Below are positions 62,497-64,000 of a DNA stretch of 64,000 nt, in pieces. The notes beneath the pieces were generated by a model. The model did no database searches, had not been told where the DNA came from, and saw nothing but the letters and a program-made list of their open reading frames with translations. Position 1 is the first letter of the stretch. Each line of letters starts with the position of its first letter. The position numbers and the translations under genes are program-made. Source of the DNA: Hyphomicrobiales bacterium (GTDB taxonomy: Bacteria; Pseudomonadota; Alphaproteobacteria; Rhizobiales; Rhizobiaceae); assembly GCA_021775455.1 (NCBI GenBank), contig JAJFHU010000053.1:33330-97329 (forward strand). Direction: 5' to 3'.

Positions 62497-62743
62497 GCGT
62501 GCCAGCGAAGTAATTCTTGACATCTAGCGAACTCAACAGAATTCCAAACCTTGTCCGCTAACAATCCGCAGCAGTCATGGCCTGCAAAACGCTTAAAGGC
62601 AGTTCTGCGGCCAAAGCACCAAATTCGGATATTAGCTACTGTCCGACTGGCGACGTACCTCGCAACGTCAAAAAGTGCCAGAAGTGGTCGTTTATTGCTT
62701 TGAAAATTCGATCTGCTAATCTTCCATTTCAAGGAAGGTCGTT

Positions 62744-63799
62744 ATGATGGAACGTAAACTGGCTGCCATTGTGGCAGCAGATGTTGTTGGTTTCGCAGGT
62801 CTTGTGTCCAAAGACGAGGATGGCACACTCTCAGCTCTCGACCAATTGATAAATCAGATCGTAAGGGTACAGGTTGAGGCTCACCGAGGTCGGATATTCA
62901 AGTCTCTTGGTGATGGGATACTTGCGGAGTTCACCAGCACAGTTGAAGCTGTAAATTGTGCAATCGGAATTCAGAAGTCCTTGGCGATGGATGCACTTGG
63001 GGCGGGTAGCAAAGAACACCTGCGCTTGCGCATCGGTGTTTCTGTAGGAGATGTGGTTATTCAAGGAACCGATCTCCTCGGTGACGGTGTTAATGCTGCC
63101 GCCAGGCTTCAGGCAATGGCAGACGCTGGTGGTATAGCCGTCTCCTCTGAGGTGATGGCGCAAACTCGCGGAAAGGTCGACATTGCCCTCGAAGATTGCG
63201 GTCACAAGAAGTTTAAGGACAGCGATGAACCGATACATGTCTTCAAGACCGGCCAGTCGAAGGACGGCACAAAGGGCCTATTCGATTTCGATGAAGAAGC
63301 ACTTGCAGACCAGTTGATCAAAGGAAGTTGTCTTTGTGGATCAGTCCGAATTGAAGTCAGCTTGCCGCCCATCAGTACTGGCTATTGCCATTGTCGAATC
63401 TGCCAGAAATTCACAGGGTCTGCGATGAGTACCTGGACCGCATTTCCGTTATCAGGCGTTCGTTTCACTGACAAAGAACCCCAGTATTTTGCATCCTCTC
63501 CGATAGCAGAACGCGGGTTCTGCTCCGTGTGTGGTTCGAGCCTTACCTACCGACTGGTCCGACCCAACCCTGCAGCGTATCTGGTTTTGTTTACATCTTG
63601 CCTTGATACGCCCGAAAAGTTCGCTCCAAGGGTCCATGGTGGAATGGAAAGCAAGATGCATTGGCTAGACATACTCGATGATTTTCCCAGAACCACGTGC
63701 GCGGAGTCTCGAGCTCTACAGGATGCGTGGACATCTGTTGGTCTGCCGGAACCGAAAAATTGGGGCGCGAGAGCAAAACTTCCGGACGTGCTCAACTAA
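62744..63799 (+). CDS. Class III nucleotidyl cyclase fused to a GFA (glutathione-dependent formaldehyde-activating) domain
   Basis: The 351-residue protein has two parts. Residues about 3-170 are a class III adenylate/guanylate cyclase domain (RKLAAIVAADVVGFAGL with metal-ligand Asp13; SLGDGILAEF with Asp57; LGDGVNAAARL with Asn117 and Arg121). Residues about 190-351 are a GFA-type zinc domain with CLC (196-198), CHCRIC (215-220) and CSVC (260-263). AAGGAAGG precedes the ATG. Cyclases of this subgroup are usually followed by TPR domains; a GFA partner is unusual. It may couple cyclic-nucleotide signalling to formaldehyde or glutathione adducts, but this is inference. Confidence 0.85.
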   Translation: MMERKLAAIVAADVVGFAGLVSKDEDGTLSALDQLINQIVRVQVEAHRGRIFKSLGDGILAEFTSTVEAVNCAIGIQKSLAMDALGAGSKEHLRLRIGVSVGDVVIQGTDLLGDGVNAAARLQAMADAGGIAVSSEVMAQTRGKVDIALEDCGHKKFKDSDEPIHVFKTGQSKDGTKGLFDFDEEALADQLIKGSCLCGSVRIEVSLPPISTGYCHCRICQKFTGSAMSTWTAFPLSGVRFTDKEPQYFASSPIAERGFCSVCGSSLTYRLVRPNPAAYLVLFTSCLDTPEKFAPRVHGGMESKMHWLDILDDFPRTTCAESRALQDAWTSVGLPEPKNWGARAKLPDVLN

Positions 63800-64000
63800 T
63801 CACAAAGGATTTTTAACTTCCACTCAGGGTCTTGGCTGTGTAGAAACTCTGCCGGATTTGGTTTTATTTTCTGGATTGGTTGTTGTGTTGGGATTTCCGG
63901 CAATTTTGCCGATTTTGCATTGCATCGGCCGGTTTATGCCCATCAGGGTGATTGATGCAGGTTTGGTATGGGTGTCAGGCAAATCATAGCGCAAATGAGT
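63800..64000. other. Window end, possible insertion-sequence edge
   Basis: No gene is supported here. GGTCTTGGCTGTGTAGAAAC (63829-63848) resembles the terminal inverted repeats of some IS5/IS1182-type elements from memory, and on the minus strand a frame without stops enters from the window edge. Both points are weak. Confidence 0.2.

Overview
The window is a stretch of an alphaproteobacterial chromosome, most likely from the order Hyphomicrobiales (Rhizobiales) and possibly marine. The evidence is the gene content and order (glmU-glmS-DUF502-recG / sdhE-mfd; yajC with a fused secDF and a DUF498/Mth938 gene), the divergent EF-G paralogue typical of that order, DUF815, DUF1194, Flp pilin and GlxA-type regulators, and a moderate GC content (by eye near half). 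No phage, CRISPR array or complete insertion sequence was seen. The window opens inside one gene (a solute-binding protein).

Region 1 (1-14.1 kb): housekeeping. A truncated peptide-type ABC solute-binding protein and a DsbA/FrnE oxidoreductase are followed by mfd-sdhE facing recG, then DUF502, glmS and glmU, a DMT exporter and ccdA. Region 2 (14.3-29 kb): tRNA-Lys and tRNA-Trp, a FecR-domain secreted protein, an SH3-like secreted protein, a squalene/phytoene-synthase family gene, a divergent MocR regulator/flavin-oxidase pair with an ATACCA-type operator candidate, the DUF498-secDF-yajC export block, DUF815 ATPase, transporters and PBP1A.

Region 3 (29.1-35.3 kb): a compact serine-cycle island. 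Malyl-CoA lyase and a LuxR-type response regulator are read leftwards. Serine-glyoxylate aminotransferase and the two malate-CoA ligase subunits (mtkA-mtkB, 1-nt overlap) are read rightwards from a shared upstream region with an inverted repeat. Region 4 (35.4-39.7 kb): a flavin monooxygenase, an EF-G-like GTPase and a sterol-desaturase-family enzyme. Region 5 (39.8-48.5 kb): eight co-directional, tightly packed genes: RidA, DadA-type D-amino-acid dehydrogenase, an Asp/Glu-racemase-family protein, an XRE-cupin regulator, a three-gene glutamate-synthase-like set (GlxBCD/MgsABC type) and a dimethylglycine/sarcosine-dehydrogenase-like flavoprotein with a folate-binding domain. Together with the serine cycle this suggests use of N-methylated amines or amino acids as a carbon, one-carbon and nitrogen source.

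Region 6 (48.7-64 kb): typA, then accessory genes. These are an acidic repeat protein beside a block of about 12% GC, a secreted lipase, a DUF1194 protein coupled to a GlxA-family regulator, tRNA-Leu, a microprotein, cinA, an isolated Flp pilin, a secreted repeat-linker protein, a frame-disrupted membrane protein, argE, a HalD/BesD-like 2-oxoglutarate oxygenase, a nitrilase-family amidase, two overlapping out-of-frame cold-shock domains, arfB, and an unusual nucleotidyl-cyclase/GFA fusion.

Start codons were moved inward from the longest frame wherever a signal peptide, ribosome-binding site or family N-terminus supported it. All function calls come from reading motifs; no database search was run.
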